From: an uncultured Prevotellaceae bacterium
GTDB taxonomy: Bacteria; Bacteroidota; Bacteroidia; Bacteroidales; Bacteroidaceae
Length of the DNA stretch: 64,000 bases
NCBI GenBank assembly: GCA_902790625.1
Contig: CADASP010000018.1
Location: 1-64,000 of the forward strand
Direction: 5' to 3'
In this document: positions 42,192 through 50,407 of the stretch, in pieces
Layout of the letters: every line of letters starts with the position of its first letter
Numbering within the stretch: position 1 is the stretch's first letter
Notes under the pieces: generated by a model
Database searches by the model: none
What the model was told of the DNA's origin: nothing
Seen by the model: only the letters and a program-made list of their open reading frames with translations
Program-made: the position numbers and the translations under genes

Positions 42192-43382
42192 ATGTACACT
42201 ATCAAAGATTATGCCTACAACGGGCTACTCTATCTGAACAACATCGTGCGGCCACGCCATAAACGGCTGTCGCAACTGATGATTTACTCAACAACGGCTT
42301 GCCAATCGCGCTGCAAGCATTGTAATATCTGGCAGAAGCCGGTGGAACACCTGTCGCTCGATGACATCAAGCGAATCATGCAGAGCCGATGCGTGACCAG
42401 ACGGACTACCGTTGGTCTGGAGGGCGGCGAGTTCATCCTTCATCCACAGGCTGCGGAAATCATGGCGTGGTTTCGCGAGCATCACCCTAACTACACACTA
42501 CTGTCTAATTGTCTCGCGCCCCGCCGTGTCATAGATGCCGTCCGCCGCTATCAGCCCCGGCATCTGTACGTCTCTCTCGACGGCGGGCGCGAGACTTACC
42601 AACGGATGCGTGGCCGAGACGGTTATGACCGCGTGATTCAGGTAGTGGAGACGTTGAAGGACAAGGTGCCACTGTCGCTGATGTTCTGCCTGTCGCCGTG
42701 GAACTCGCTCGATGACATGGCCTTTGTCATTGACATCGCAAAACATTATCATGTGGACGTACGCATTGGCATATACGGAACGATGGCGTATATGGTAGCC
42801 TCACCCCCGCCCCCTCTCCAAGGGGAGAGGGGAGTAGATACACTCTTCAGTAAGCACAATGCCCAGAACTATATACTCCCCTCTCCCGTTGGAGAGGGGC
42901 TGGGGGTGAGGCTGTTGAGTCTTCGGTCTACTTCAGAAAACTTCGATTTCGTGGCCCTCTACGACCAGTGGCGCAAAGGCAACCTGCGCCTGCGCTGTCA
43001 GAGCATCATGAGCAGTCTCGTCGTTCACAGCAATGGTGATGTACCGCTTTGCCAGAACCTTGATGTCGTGCTCGGTAATATCCACCATCAGACGCTCGAC
43101 GATATTTTCAACGGCTCCCAAGCGTGCCAGACGCAGTGCCGGTATTCAAAGGATTGCAACGGCTGCTGGATTAACTTCCACCGCAAGTATGACATCATTC
43201 TCCTGCGCAGCATGGAGCGACTCCTGCCCAAACGAATCATAGAGAAAATCTATGGACCCTACCAGTGGACGAACAATCCACGCATGACTTATCGCCAATA
43301 TTTTAGAACTAAGGTGTCCAATTTGTTGTATTTTAATAGTAGAGATGATATTACAGACCCCACCCCTAACCCCTCCCCTTGA
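42192..43382 (+). CDS. radical SAM protein with SPASM-like C-terminal cysteines, carrying an in-frame repeat
   Basis: This 396-residue protein is read from ATG 42192 (MYTIKDYAYNGLLYLNN). The radical SAM cluster motif is CQSRCKHC (Cys-x3-Cys-x2-Cys, about residues 39-46), followed by GLEGGEF and LYVSLDGG. The C-terminal part has C..L...LGNI and C-Q-T-Q-C-R-Y-x-K-D-C-N-G-C (about 315-332), a SPASM-type Fe-S pattern. Residues about 202-241 are encoded by a palindromic element. The last nine residues (TDPTPNPSP) come from a second element at 43351. Target substrate is unknown. A Gfo/Idh/MocA oxidoreductase follows. Confidence 0.82.
   Translation: MYTIKDYAYNGLLYLNNIVRPRHKRLSQLMIYSTTACQSRCKHCNIWQKPVEHLSLDDIKRIMQSRCVTRRTTVGLEGGEFILHPQAAEIMAWFREHHPNYTLLSNCLAPRRVIDAVRRYQPRHLYVSLDGGRETYQRMRGRDGYDRVIQVVETLKDKVPLSLMFCLSPWNSLDDMAFVIDIAKHYHVDVRIGIYGTMAYMVASPPPPLQGERGVDTLFSKHNAQNYILPSPVGEGLGVRLLSLRSTSENFDFVALYDQWRKGNLRLRCQSIMSSLVVHSNGDVPLCQNLDVVLGNIHHQTLDDIFNGSQACQTQCRYSKDCNGCWINFHRKYDIILLRSMERLLPKRIIEKIYGPYQWTNNPRMTYRQYFRTKVSNLLYFNSRDDITDPTPNPSP
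42798..42913. repeat. palindromic mini-element inside the radical SAM gene (family 1, copy 2)
   Basis: The arms are GCCTCACCCCCGCCCCCTCT...CCAAGGGGAGAGGGG on the left and CTCCCCTCTCCCGTTGGAGAGGGG...TGGGGGTGAGGC on the right. The ends and core match the copy at 37561-37739. It is in frame, between the TIM-barrel part and the C-terminal cysteines. Confidence 0.88.
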
Positions 43383-43474
43383 AGGGAGGGGAACTGCTGC
43401 GCATACTGGCGGCGTTAGCCACTCCCCTCTTGAACCCTGCCCTTACGGGGAGGGGTCAGGGGTGGGGTCTGTAA
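43351..43474. repeat. palindromic mini-element between radical SAM and oxidoreductase genes
   Basis: TTACAGACCCCACCCCTAAC (from 43351) and its near-complement ending GGGGTGGGGTCTGTAA (to 43474) form an inverted repeat of about 28 bp. The inside is CCCCTCCCCTTGAAGGGAGGGG. The radical SAM gene ends inside the left arm. Confidence 0.88.
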
Positions 43475-43532
43475 CTATTAGCAACTTTGATTCAAGGAAA
43501 CATCAAATTGGTCACTCCATATTTAGAACTAT

Positions 43533-44606
43533 ATGATACAGCAGTTGATAGACCGATACAAACGTATTCGTACAGAGCGAATGCTCGCTCAAACGTACCA
43601 GTGTTCATGCGCCTTCGTGGGCATGGGCCAGCACTCGCTCACCAATCTTTATCCAGTGCTTCATTACCTTGGCGTGCCGTTGAAGTACATCTGTGTCACA
43701 TTGGAAAGTAAGGCGCGGATGATAGAGCAAAAGTACAGGGTGAAGGCGACCACCTCGCTCGACATCATATTGAATGATGATGAGGTGAAAGGCGTATTCG
43801 TCTCAGCCTCGCCTACGGCTCATTTCTCCATCGCCTCGCAGATACTGAAAAGCGGGAAGTCGTTGTTCATCGAGAAACCACCCTGTCGGACGCTTGCAGA
43901 ACTTGATGCGCTCATAGACCTCCAGCGACTTCACGGCTCACCTGTTGCGATGGTTGGTCTGCAGAAAAGATATGCTCCTGCCGTGCAAATCCTGCGGAGA
44001 CGTCTTGCCAAGGAGCGTCTCATCAGCTATGACGTCCATTATCTCACGGGAGCCTATCCCGAGGGTGATGCGCTGCTTGATTTGTTCATCCACCCTCTCG
44101 ACCTCGTGACATTCCTTTTCGGTAAGCCTGAGCTGATTGCTTGCCAGCAAGTGGCCAACTACTCCTATCTGCTCATGCTCCGACACACCCACGTCGTTGG
44201 CACCCTCGAACTCTCAACAGCCTACACTTGGACTGCGGCTGAAGAATCGCTCAAAGTCTGTACGTCAAGTGGCGTTTACCGTCTCTTACAGATGGCTCAG
44301 CTTGTCTTCGAGCCAAAACCTTCCACCATCATTGGCATTCCCATGGAGAAAGTCCACGCTCGAGACAAGAATGTTGAATACCTCTATCCACGCTCGGCCA
44401 TGAAGAACCTTGTCCTTATGCTCCCCAACAACAATATTTATTCGCAGGGCTACTTTGGCGAGCTTCAAGCATTCGCTGGTAGATTGGAAGGCCGTCAAGG
44501 TGATGTCCTCACAGACTTGCACTCGATTAGAGCCGTCTACGAGGCCATTGAAATAATCCGAAAGGGAGATGCTCTTCAAAACGCACAGCCTTTCGAACTG
44601 CGGTGA
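43533..44606 (+). CDS. Gfo/Idh/MocA family oxidoreductase
   Basis: This 357-residue predicted NAD(P)-dependent dehydrogenase has an N-terminal Rossmann-like fold (CAFVGMGQHSLTNLYPVLHYLG; VKGVFVSASPTAHF; GKSLFIEKPPCRT with the family EKP motif, about residues 112-119). A C-terminal alpha/beta domain (LTGAYPEGDALLDLFIHPLDLVTFLFG) follows. The substrate, probably a sugar or cyclitol, is unknown. It lies 150 bp after the radical SAM gene with only a repeat between, so they may form a functional pair. Confidence 0.85.
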   Translation: MIQQLIDRYKRIRTERMLAQTYQCSCAFVGMGQHSLTNLYPVLHYLGVPLKYICVTLESKARMIEQKYRVKATTSLDIILNDDEVKGVFVSASPTAHFSIASQILKSGKSLFIEKPPCRTLAELDALIDLQRLHGSPVAMVGLQKRYAPAVQILRRRLAKERLISYDVHYLTGAYPEGDALLDLFIHPLDLVTFLFGKPELIACQQVANYSYLLMLRHTHVVGTLELSTAYTWTAAEESLKVCTSSGVYRLLQMAQLVFEPKPSTIIGIPMEKVHARDKNVEYLYPRSAMKNLVLMLPNNNIYSQGYFGELQAFAGRLEGRQGDVLTDLHSIRAVYEAIEIIRKGDALQNAQPFELR

Positions 44607-44793
44607 AAGGCCGATAGCGGACGGACACAAGGCCTGTCCCCTACGGCAATCGATTCTCCACGTGAAGCGGGTACATCAGATGGGACTCCCCAATGAAAGA
44701 AAATGATTATCCGCAATCGCCCGATAGCACTCCGAAGGGGCAATGAGCTAACAGCCCTGGGCATCGCCCTGGGCTAAGAGAATCATTTAAAGA

Positions 44794-44961
44794 ATGATAT
44801 TGTGTTGTTCATCCGAAAACAATTATGATCATCCGCTTTCTGCCGTAAGTGACCTTGAGAGGGGGGGCCATCGCACAATAGCCGAGGCACGCAGTATCGC
44901 AAGAATGGCAGGATTTGCATCGCCGCTGATGATTGCGATTGAGCGAGGGCACGACCTTTAA
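44794..44961 (+). CDS. 55-residue ORF, possible remnant of a larger gene
   Basis: The frame from ATG 44794 reads ..HPLSAVSDLERGGHRTIAEA, then RSIARMAGFASPLMIAIERGHDL, and stops. The sequence has normal, non-repetitive protein character and passes through a run of seven G without losing frame. I cannot name a family. It could be a small gene or the tail of a deleted one. Confidence 0.35.
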   Translation: MILCCSSENNYDHPLSAVSDLERGGHRTIAEARSIARMAGFASPLMIAIERGHDL

Positions 44962-45025
44962 AATTCATTTTCCTCTATGCTGTATTATTCATTCGGAGTG
45001 TTATCTACCGCAGAGCGGTCTTTTT

Positions 45026-45089
45026 AAAAACCAAATAAAACCAAATAAAACCACCAAAAACATGTTTTATTTGGTTTTATTTGGTTTTA
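45026..45089. repeat. 25-bp inverted repeat of AAAACCAAAT units
   Basis: AAAACCAAATAAAACCAAAT (with a further AAAAC) on the left and its complement on the right are separated by about 12 nt. They make a strong A/T hairpin. It may be a bidirectional terminator or a mini-element. Confidence 0.75.
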
Positions 45090-45152
45090 GAAGATTTGTT
45101 TATCAATCAAATCGTGTTTTTTGAAAGACGCGAAGCGTAATCTATGGGGTGC

Positions 45153-45306
45153 CTTCAGGAGATTCGGCGCACGGCAAACAGGGAGGGGGAGGCACCGCCG
45201 AGGGAAAAGGGGCATGCTTTTTAGGTTGGCAGCGGGCGGGGACATGATTGGCAGCGGCCGCTGCCAATGATGGCAGCGAACGCCGATGATGGCAGCGGCC
45301 GCTGCC
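45153..45306 (+). repeat. dispersed repeat, copy 2, with GGCAGCGGCCGCTGCC palindromes
   Basis: 45153-45263 matches 25293-25403. It is followed by a second palindrome: TTGGCAGCGGCCGCTGCCAA at 45248-45267, and GGCAGCGGCCGCTGCC again near 45291-45306. The block lies upstream of pyrB. Confidence 0.75.
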
Positions 45307-45519
45307 AACCGAAATCTATAAGTGATGGCCCCTTCGGGGTGTCCCTTCGTTGGCAAGAGCGACTACAGGCCGAGCGCAGACCGTCTGTCGGGTACATGCG
45401 GAAAAAGCCCCTCCCCCTTCACCCCCCCTTCACTCCCTTTTCACTCCCCTTTTGCGGGCATTCGTGAATTTGGTTGCGTTAAAGGGAGTTAAAGCGTGGC
45501 CGTTTTGCGCAAAAAATTG

Positions 45520-45528
45520 TAACTTTGC
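45520..45528 (+). promoter_or_regulatory. -7 element for the pyrB operon
   Basis: TAACTTTGC lies 68 nt upstream of the pyrB start at 45597. A TTTTG lies at 45503-45507, closer than the usual 19-20 nt, so the -33 match is poor. Confidence 0.5.
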
Positions 45529-45596
45529 GCGCGAATTGCGAGTGGTCGCACTTCAACGAGACAAAAATCGTATTTGGTAACGCATCATTCTCAAAG

Positions 45597-46547
45597 ATGG
45601 ACAAGCACAATTTCGTAACCATTGCCGACCTGACGCGCGAGAAGATTCTCTACATGATTGAGATGATCGGCGAATTTGAGAAACATCCCAACCGCGAGCT
45701 GTTGAAAGGTCGCGTGGTAGCCACCCTCTTCTTTGAACCCAGCACCCGCACACGCCTCTCGTTTGAGACGGCGGCCAACCGCCTTGGCGCCCGCGTGATA
45801 GGGTTTGCCGACCCGAAGGTGACCAGTGGGACAAAGGGCGAGACGCTGAAAGACACTATCATGATGGTGGCCAACTATGCCGACGTGATAGTGATGCGCC
45901 ACTATATCGAGGGCGCAGCGCAGTATGCCTCCGAGGTGAGCCCCGTGCCCATCGTCAACGCCGGCGACGGCGCCCACCAGCATCCCTCGCAGTGCATGCT
46001 CGACCTCTACAGCATCTACAAGACGCAAGGCACCCTCGACGGGCTGAACATCTACATGGTGGGCGACCTGAAGTATGGCCGCACCGTGCACTCGCTGCTG
46101 ATGGCCATGCGCCACTTCAACCCCACGTTCCACTTCGTGGCTCCCAAGGAGCTGGCCATGCCCAAGGAGTATAAGCTGTATTGCGACCAGCATGGCATAC
46201 GCTATCAGGAACACACCGCCTTCAACGAGAAAATCATCCAGGATGCCGACATTCTGTATATGACCCGTGTGCAGAAGGAGCGCTTCAGCGACCTGATGGA
46301 GTATGAGCGGGTGAAGAACGTATATATATTAAATAATGAGACGCTGCGGCTGACGAAGCCCAACATGAAGATTCTGCACCCCCTGCCGCGTGTGAACGAG
46401 ATTGCCTACGAGGTGGACGAAAGCCCCCACGCCTACTATATCCAGCAGGCCGGCAACGGGCTCTTTGCACGCCAAGCCATCTTCTGCGATGTGCTCGGCA
46501 TCAGCATCGACGACGTGAAAAACGACAAGACCATCTTAGCCCCCTAA
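45597..46547 (+). CDS. pyrB: aspartate carbamoyltransferase catalytic subunit
   Basis: This 316-residue enzyme is read from ATG 45597 ([12 protein letters not shown]). It condenses carbamoyl phosphate with aspartate in pyrimidine synthesis. Carbamoyl-phosphate site [36 protein letters not shown] and [14 protein letters not shown] are all present. The last residues (ILAP) and the stop lie in a palindromic element. The regulatory-subunit gene pyrI follows after 58 bp. Confidence 0.96.
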   Translation: MDKHNFVTIADLTREKILYMIEMIGEFEKHPNRELLKGRVVATLFFEPSTRTRLSFETAANRLGARVIGFADPKVTSGTKGETLKDTIMMVANYADVIVMRHYIEGAAQYASEVSPVPIVNAGDGAHQHPSQCMLDLYSIYKTQGTLDGLNIYMVGDLKYGRTVHSLLMAMRHFNPTFHFVAPKELAMPKEYKLYCDQHGIRYQEHTAFNEKIIQDADILYMTRVQKERFSDLMEYERVKNVYILNNETLRLTKPNMKILHPLPRVNEIAYEVDESPHAYYIQQAGNGLFARQAIFCDVLGISIDDVKNDKTILAP

Positions 46548-46647
46548 GTCAAGGGGGTGGGGGCCTGAACAAACGAAGGCCTCCACAAAGAAAACCGATA
46601 CGAATATGAACAAACCTTGTTCAGACCCCCAATCCCCTAAGTCTGGG
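46536..46647. repeat. palindromic mini-element at the pyrB-pyrI junction (family 2)
   Basis: TTAGCCCCCTAAGTCAAGGGGG...GGCCTGAACAAACG on the left is complementary in layout to CCTTGTTCAGACCCCCAATC...CTAAGTCTGGGGG on the right. It supplies the last codons of pyrB and the first 14-15 codons of pyrI. It shares the CTGAACAAG and CCCCCTAAG motifs with 59997-60117 and 61708-61831. Confidence 0.85.
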
Positions 46648-47097
46648 GGTTCAAGTAAGACAGAACGCCTGGTGGCCGCCATTAAGCAGGGCACCGTCAT
46701 CGACCATATCCCCGCCGACAAAACCTATCATGTGGCCAACCTGCTGGGACTCTTCGACCTGAAGACACCCGTCACCATCGGCATCAACTACCCCTCGCTG
46801 AAGGTGGGCAACAAGGGCATCATCAAGGTGAGCGACAAGTTCTTCACCGACGACGAGATATCGCGCCTCTCGGTGGTGGCGCCCAACGTCATCCTGAACA
46901 TCATCCGCGACTATGAGGTGGTGGAGAAGAAGACGGTGGTGACCCCCAACGAGATTCGCGGCATCGTGAAGTGCAACAACCCCAAGTGCATCACCAACAA
47001 CGAGCCGATGGACACCTACTTCCACGTGGAAGGCAACATCCTCACCTGCCACTATTGCGAGCGCGAGCAGGACATCAACAAGGTGGAATTAGTATAA
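46606..47097 (+). CDS. pyrI: aspartate carbamoyltransferase regulatory subunit
   Basis: This 163-residue subunit binds nucleotides and zinc in the ATCase holoenzyme. The conserved body starts at about residue 18 ([22 protein letters not shown]). Zinc ligands are CNNPKC and CHYC near the C-terminus. The first 15 or so residues ([15 protein letters not shown]) are encoded by the palindromic element and are not part of the normal protein. The original start was probably lost or overrun by the insertion. Confidence 0.93.
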   Translation: MNKPCSDPQSPKSGGSSKTERLVAAIKQGTVIDHIPADKTYHVANLLGLFDLKTPVTIGINYPSLKVGNKGIIKVSDKFFTDDEISRLSVVAPNVILNIIRDYEVVEKKTVVTPNEIRGIVKCNNPKCITNNEPMDTYFHVEGNILTCHYCEREQDINKVELV

Positions 47098-47119
47098 CCT
47101 ATATCATCAAAATATCATC

Positions 47120-50100
47120 ATGTCAAGACAAAAACTAAAGAAAGTGCTCGTGCTGGGCTCGGGCGCGTTGAAAATCGGACAGGCCGGCGAATTCGACTAT
47201 TCTGGTTCGCAGGCCCTGAAGGCCCTGCGGCAAGAAGGCATCAAGAGTGTGCTGGTGAACCCCAACATCGCCACCATCCAGACCAGCGAGGGCATTGCTG
47301 ACACCGTCTACTTCCAGCCCGTCACCACCCACTTCGTCACCGAAATCATCAAGAAGGAGCGCCCCGACGGCATCCTGCTCGCCTTTGGTGGACAGACGGC
47401 TTTGAACTGCGGAACGGAACTCTATCAGAAGGGCATCCTGAAGGAATATGGCGTGGAGGTGCTGGGCACCAGCGTGGAGGCCATCATGAACACCGAAGAC
47501 CGCGACCTCTTCGTGAAGAAGCTGGCCGAGATCAGCCTGAAGGTGCCTGTGTCGCATGCCGTGGAGAACATGGACGATGCCTTGAAGGCGGCCCGCGAGA
47601 TTGGGTTCCCCATCATGATTCGCTCGGCCTATGCCCTCGGTGGACTGGGCAGCGGCATCTGCCCCGACGAGAAGACGTTTGTGGAGCTGGCTGAGAGCGC
47701 CTTCACTTTTGCCCCCCAGATTCTGGTGGAGGAGTCGCTCAAGGGCTGGAAGGAGATAGAGTTTGAGACCATCCGCGACGCCAACGACCACTGCTTCACC
47801 GTGGCCTCGATGGAGAACTTCGACCCCCTGGGCATCCACACTGGCGAGAGCATCGTGGTGGCTCCCACCTGCTCGCTCAAGCCTGAGCAGGTGCAGATGT
47901 TGCAAGACATCACCATCCGCTGCGTGCGCCACCTGGGCATCGTGGGCGAGTGCAACATCCAGTTTGCCTTCAATGCCGAGACCAACGACTACCGCATCAT
48001 CGAGATTAATGCCCGCTTGAGCCGTTCAAGCGCATTGGCCTCGAAGGCAACGGGTTATCCGCTCGCCTTCGTCGCCGCCAAGATAGCCTTGGGCTATACG
48101 CTCGACCAGATAGGCGAGATGGGAACCACCTCGTCGGCTTACGTGGCTCCCAGCCTCGACTACATGATTTGCAAGATTCCCCGTTGGGACCTGACCAAGT
48201 TTGCCGGCGTGAGCCGCCTCATCGGCAGCAGCATGAAGAGCGTGGGCGAAATCATGTCCATCGGCCGCAGCTTCGAGGAGATGATTCAGAAGGGCCTGCG
48301 CATGATAGGGCAGGGGATGCACGGCTTTGTGGGCAACGACCACACGCGATTCGACAATCTCGACGATGCCCTGCAGAACCCCACCGACCTGCGCATCTTT
48401 GCCATCGCCCAGGCTCTGGAGGAAGGCTACACCGTGGAGCGCATCGAGGAGCTGACGAAGATTGACGTGTGGTTCTTGGAGCGCCTGAAGCATATCGTTG
48501 ACCTGAAGCACCAGCTGCAGACGTATGACAAGCTGGAAGACCTGCCCGCCGACTTCCTGCTCGAGGTGAAACAGTGTGGCTTCTCCGACTTCCAGATTGC
48601 CCGCTTCGTGCTGAAGCCCCAGCAGGGCAACATGGAGAAGGAGAACCTGCAGGTGCGCCAGTATCGCAAGGAGAAGGGCATCCTGCCCAGCGTGAAGCGC
48701 ATACCCACCGTGGCCAGTGAGCATCCCGAACTGACCAACTATCTCTACTTCACCTATACCCATGTGCCCGCCTTCGCCGAGGTGAAGAACGAAATCTACA
48801 AGGCTCGCCACGACATCAACTACTACAACAACGAGAAGTCGGTAGTCGTCTTAGGCTCAGGTGCTTATCGCATCGGCTCGTCGGTGGAGTTCGACTGGTG
48901 CTCGGTCAACGCCATCAACACAGCTCGCAAACTGGGCTACAAGAGCATCATGGTGAACTACAACCCTGAGACCGTCTCCACCGACTACGACATGTGCGAC
49001 CGCCTCTACTTCGACGAGCTGTCGTTGGAGCGCGTGCTCGACGTCATCGACTTGGAGATGCCGCGCGGCGTCATCGTCAGCGTGGGCGGACAAATCCCCA
49101 ACAACCTGGCCATGAAGCTGCACCGCCAGGGTGTGCCAGTGCTGGGCACCAGCCCCGTCAACATCGACCGCGCCGAAAACCGCGACAAGTTCTCGGCCAT
49201 GCTCGACAAGCTGGGCATCGACCAGCCTGCTTGGCGCGCCCTCACCAGCTTCGACGACATCAAGGAGTTTGTGGCCGAGGTGGGCTACCCCGTGCTGGTG
49301 CGCCCGTCGTATGTGCTCAGCGGTGCCGCCATGAACGTGTGCTACGACGACGAGGAGCTGCATCGCTTCCTCAGCATGGCCACCGAGGTGTCGAAGGAGT
49401 TCCCCGTGGTGGTGTCGAAGTTCATGACCGAGACCAAGGAGATTGAGTTTGATGCCGTGGCCGACAAGGGCGAGGTGGTGGAGTATGCCATCTCAGAGCA
49501 TGTGGAGTATGCCGGTGTGCACAGCGGCGATGCCACGATGCTCTTCCCTGCCCAGCACATCTACTACAGCACCATCAGGCAAATCAAGCACATCAGCCGC
49601 GCCATCGCCAAGGAGCTGAACATCAGCGGCCCGTTCAACATACAGTTCTTGGCAAAGAACCGCGAGGTGAAGGTCATCGAGTGCAACCTGCGCGCCTCGC
49701 GCTCGTTCCCCTTCGTCAGCAAGATACTGAAGCGCAACTTCATCGAGACGGCCACCCGCATCATGCTCGACGCCCCCTACGAGCGCCCCGACCGCAGCGA
49801 GTTCGACATCGACCGCATCGGCGTGAAGGCATCGCAGTTCTCGTTCGCCCGCTTGCAGAATGCCGACCCCGTGCTGGGTGTCGACATGAGCTCTACTGGC
49901 GAGGTGGGCTGCTTGGGCGACGACCTCAACGAGGCTCTGCTCAACGCCATGATTGCCACGGGCTACCGTCTGCCCAAGCCGGGTGCTGCCATCCTCATCA
50001 GCAGTGGTGCCGCCAAGGGCAAGGTGAGCCTGCTCGAGCCCGCCCAGCAGCTGATGAAGAAGGGATACGAGGTGTATGCCACGGGAGGAACGGCACAGTT

Positions 50101-50389
50101 CTTCCGCGACAACGGCATTAACGCCGTCACCGTGTCGTGGCCCGACGAACAGGGCGAGAACAACGTGCTCGACATGATTGCGCAACATCGTTTTGCGCTC
50201 ATCATCAACGTGCCCAAGAACCACACCAAGCGCGAGCTCACCAACGGTTATCGCATTCGTCGTGGTGCCATCGACCACAACATCCCGCTCATCACCAATG
50301 TGCGCTTGGCCAAGGCTTTCATCGAGGCTTTCACCGCCTTGGGCGAGGACGACATCAAGATCAAGAGTTGGCAGGAATACAACTCTTAA
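47120..50389 (+). CDS. carB: carbamoyl-phosphate synthase large subunit
   Basis: This 1089-residue enzyme has two ATP-grasp halves (about 1-550 and 555-935) and a C-terminal MGS-like allosteric domain (about 945-1089). Motifs include VLGSGALKIGQAGEFDYSG, VNPNIATIQTS, SLKGWKEIEFE and VLGSGAYRIGSSVEFDWCSV. The wording of several motifs (e.g. SLKGWKE, MENFDPLGIHTGES) is closer to the eukaryotic CAD type than to E. coli CarB, as I recall for Bacteroidales. No carA is adjacent. It follows pyrI by 22 bp. Confidence 0.94.
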   Translation: MSRQKLKKVLVLGSGALKIGQAGEFDYSGSQALKALRQEGIKSVLVNPNIATIQTSEGIADTVYFQPVTTHFVTEIIKKERPDGILLAFGGQTALNCGTELYQKGILKEYGVEVLGTSVEAIMNTEDRDLFVKKLAEISLKVPVSHAVENMDDALKAAREIGFPIMIRSAYALGGLGSGICPDEKTFVELAESAFTFAPQILVEESLKGWKEIEFETIRDANDHCFTVASMENFDPLGIHTGESIVVAPTCSLKPEQVQMLQDITIRCVRHLGIVGECNIQFAFNAETNDYRIIEINARLSRSSALASKATGYPLAFVAAKIALGYTLDQIGEMGTTSSAYVAPSLDYMICKIPRWDLTKFAGVSRLIGSSMKSVGEIMSIGRSFEEMIQKGLRMIGQGMHGFVGNDHTRFDNLDDALQNPTDLRIFAIAQALEEGYTVERIEELTKIDVWFLERLKHIVDLKHQLQTYDKLEDLPADFLLEVKQCGFSDFQIARFVLKPQQGNMEKENLQVRQYRKEKGILPSVKRIPTVASEHPELTNYLYFTYTHVPAFAEVKNEIYKARHDINYYNNEKSVVVLGSGAYRIGSSVEFDWCSVNAINTARKLGYKSIMVNYNPETVSTDYDMCDRLYFDELSLERVLDVIDLEMPRGVIVSVGGQIPNNLAMKLHRQGVPVLGTSPVNIDRAENRDKFSAMLDKLGIDQPAWRALTSFDDIKEFVAEVGYPVLVRPSYVLSGAAMNVCYDDEELHRFLSMATEVSKEFPVVVSKFMTETKEIEFDAVADKGEVVEYAISEHVEYAGVHSGDATMLFPAQHIYYSTIRQIKHISRAIAKELNISGPFNIQFLAKNREVKVIECNLRASRSFPFVSKILKRNFIETATRIMLDAPYERPDRSEFDIDRIGVKASQFSFARLQNADPVLGVDMSSTGEVGCLGDDLNEALLNAMIATGYRLPKPGAAILISSGAAKGKVSLLEPAQQLMKKGYEVYATGGTAQFFRDNGINAVTVSWPDEQGENNVLDMIAQHRFALIINVPKNHTKRELTNGYRIRRGAIDHNIPLITNVRLAKAFIEAFTALGEDDIKIKSWQEYNS

Positions 50390-50407
50390 CTCTCAACGCT
50401 AAGCAAC

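Larger units (their letters stand above)
44607..45519. other. repeat-filled gap between the oxidoreductase and pyrB
   Basis: This gap of 0.9 kb holds a sequence resembling part of the 25.4-kb repeat (about 44700-44750), an imperfect hairpin at 44754-44776, a 55-codon ORF that may be a gene remnant (44794-44961), a 25-bp inverted repeat (45026-45089) and a dispersed repeat with GGCAGCGGCCGCTGCC palindromes (45153-45306). No complete gene is recognised. Confidence 0.6.
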
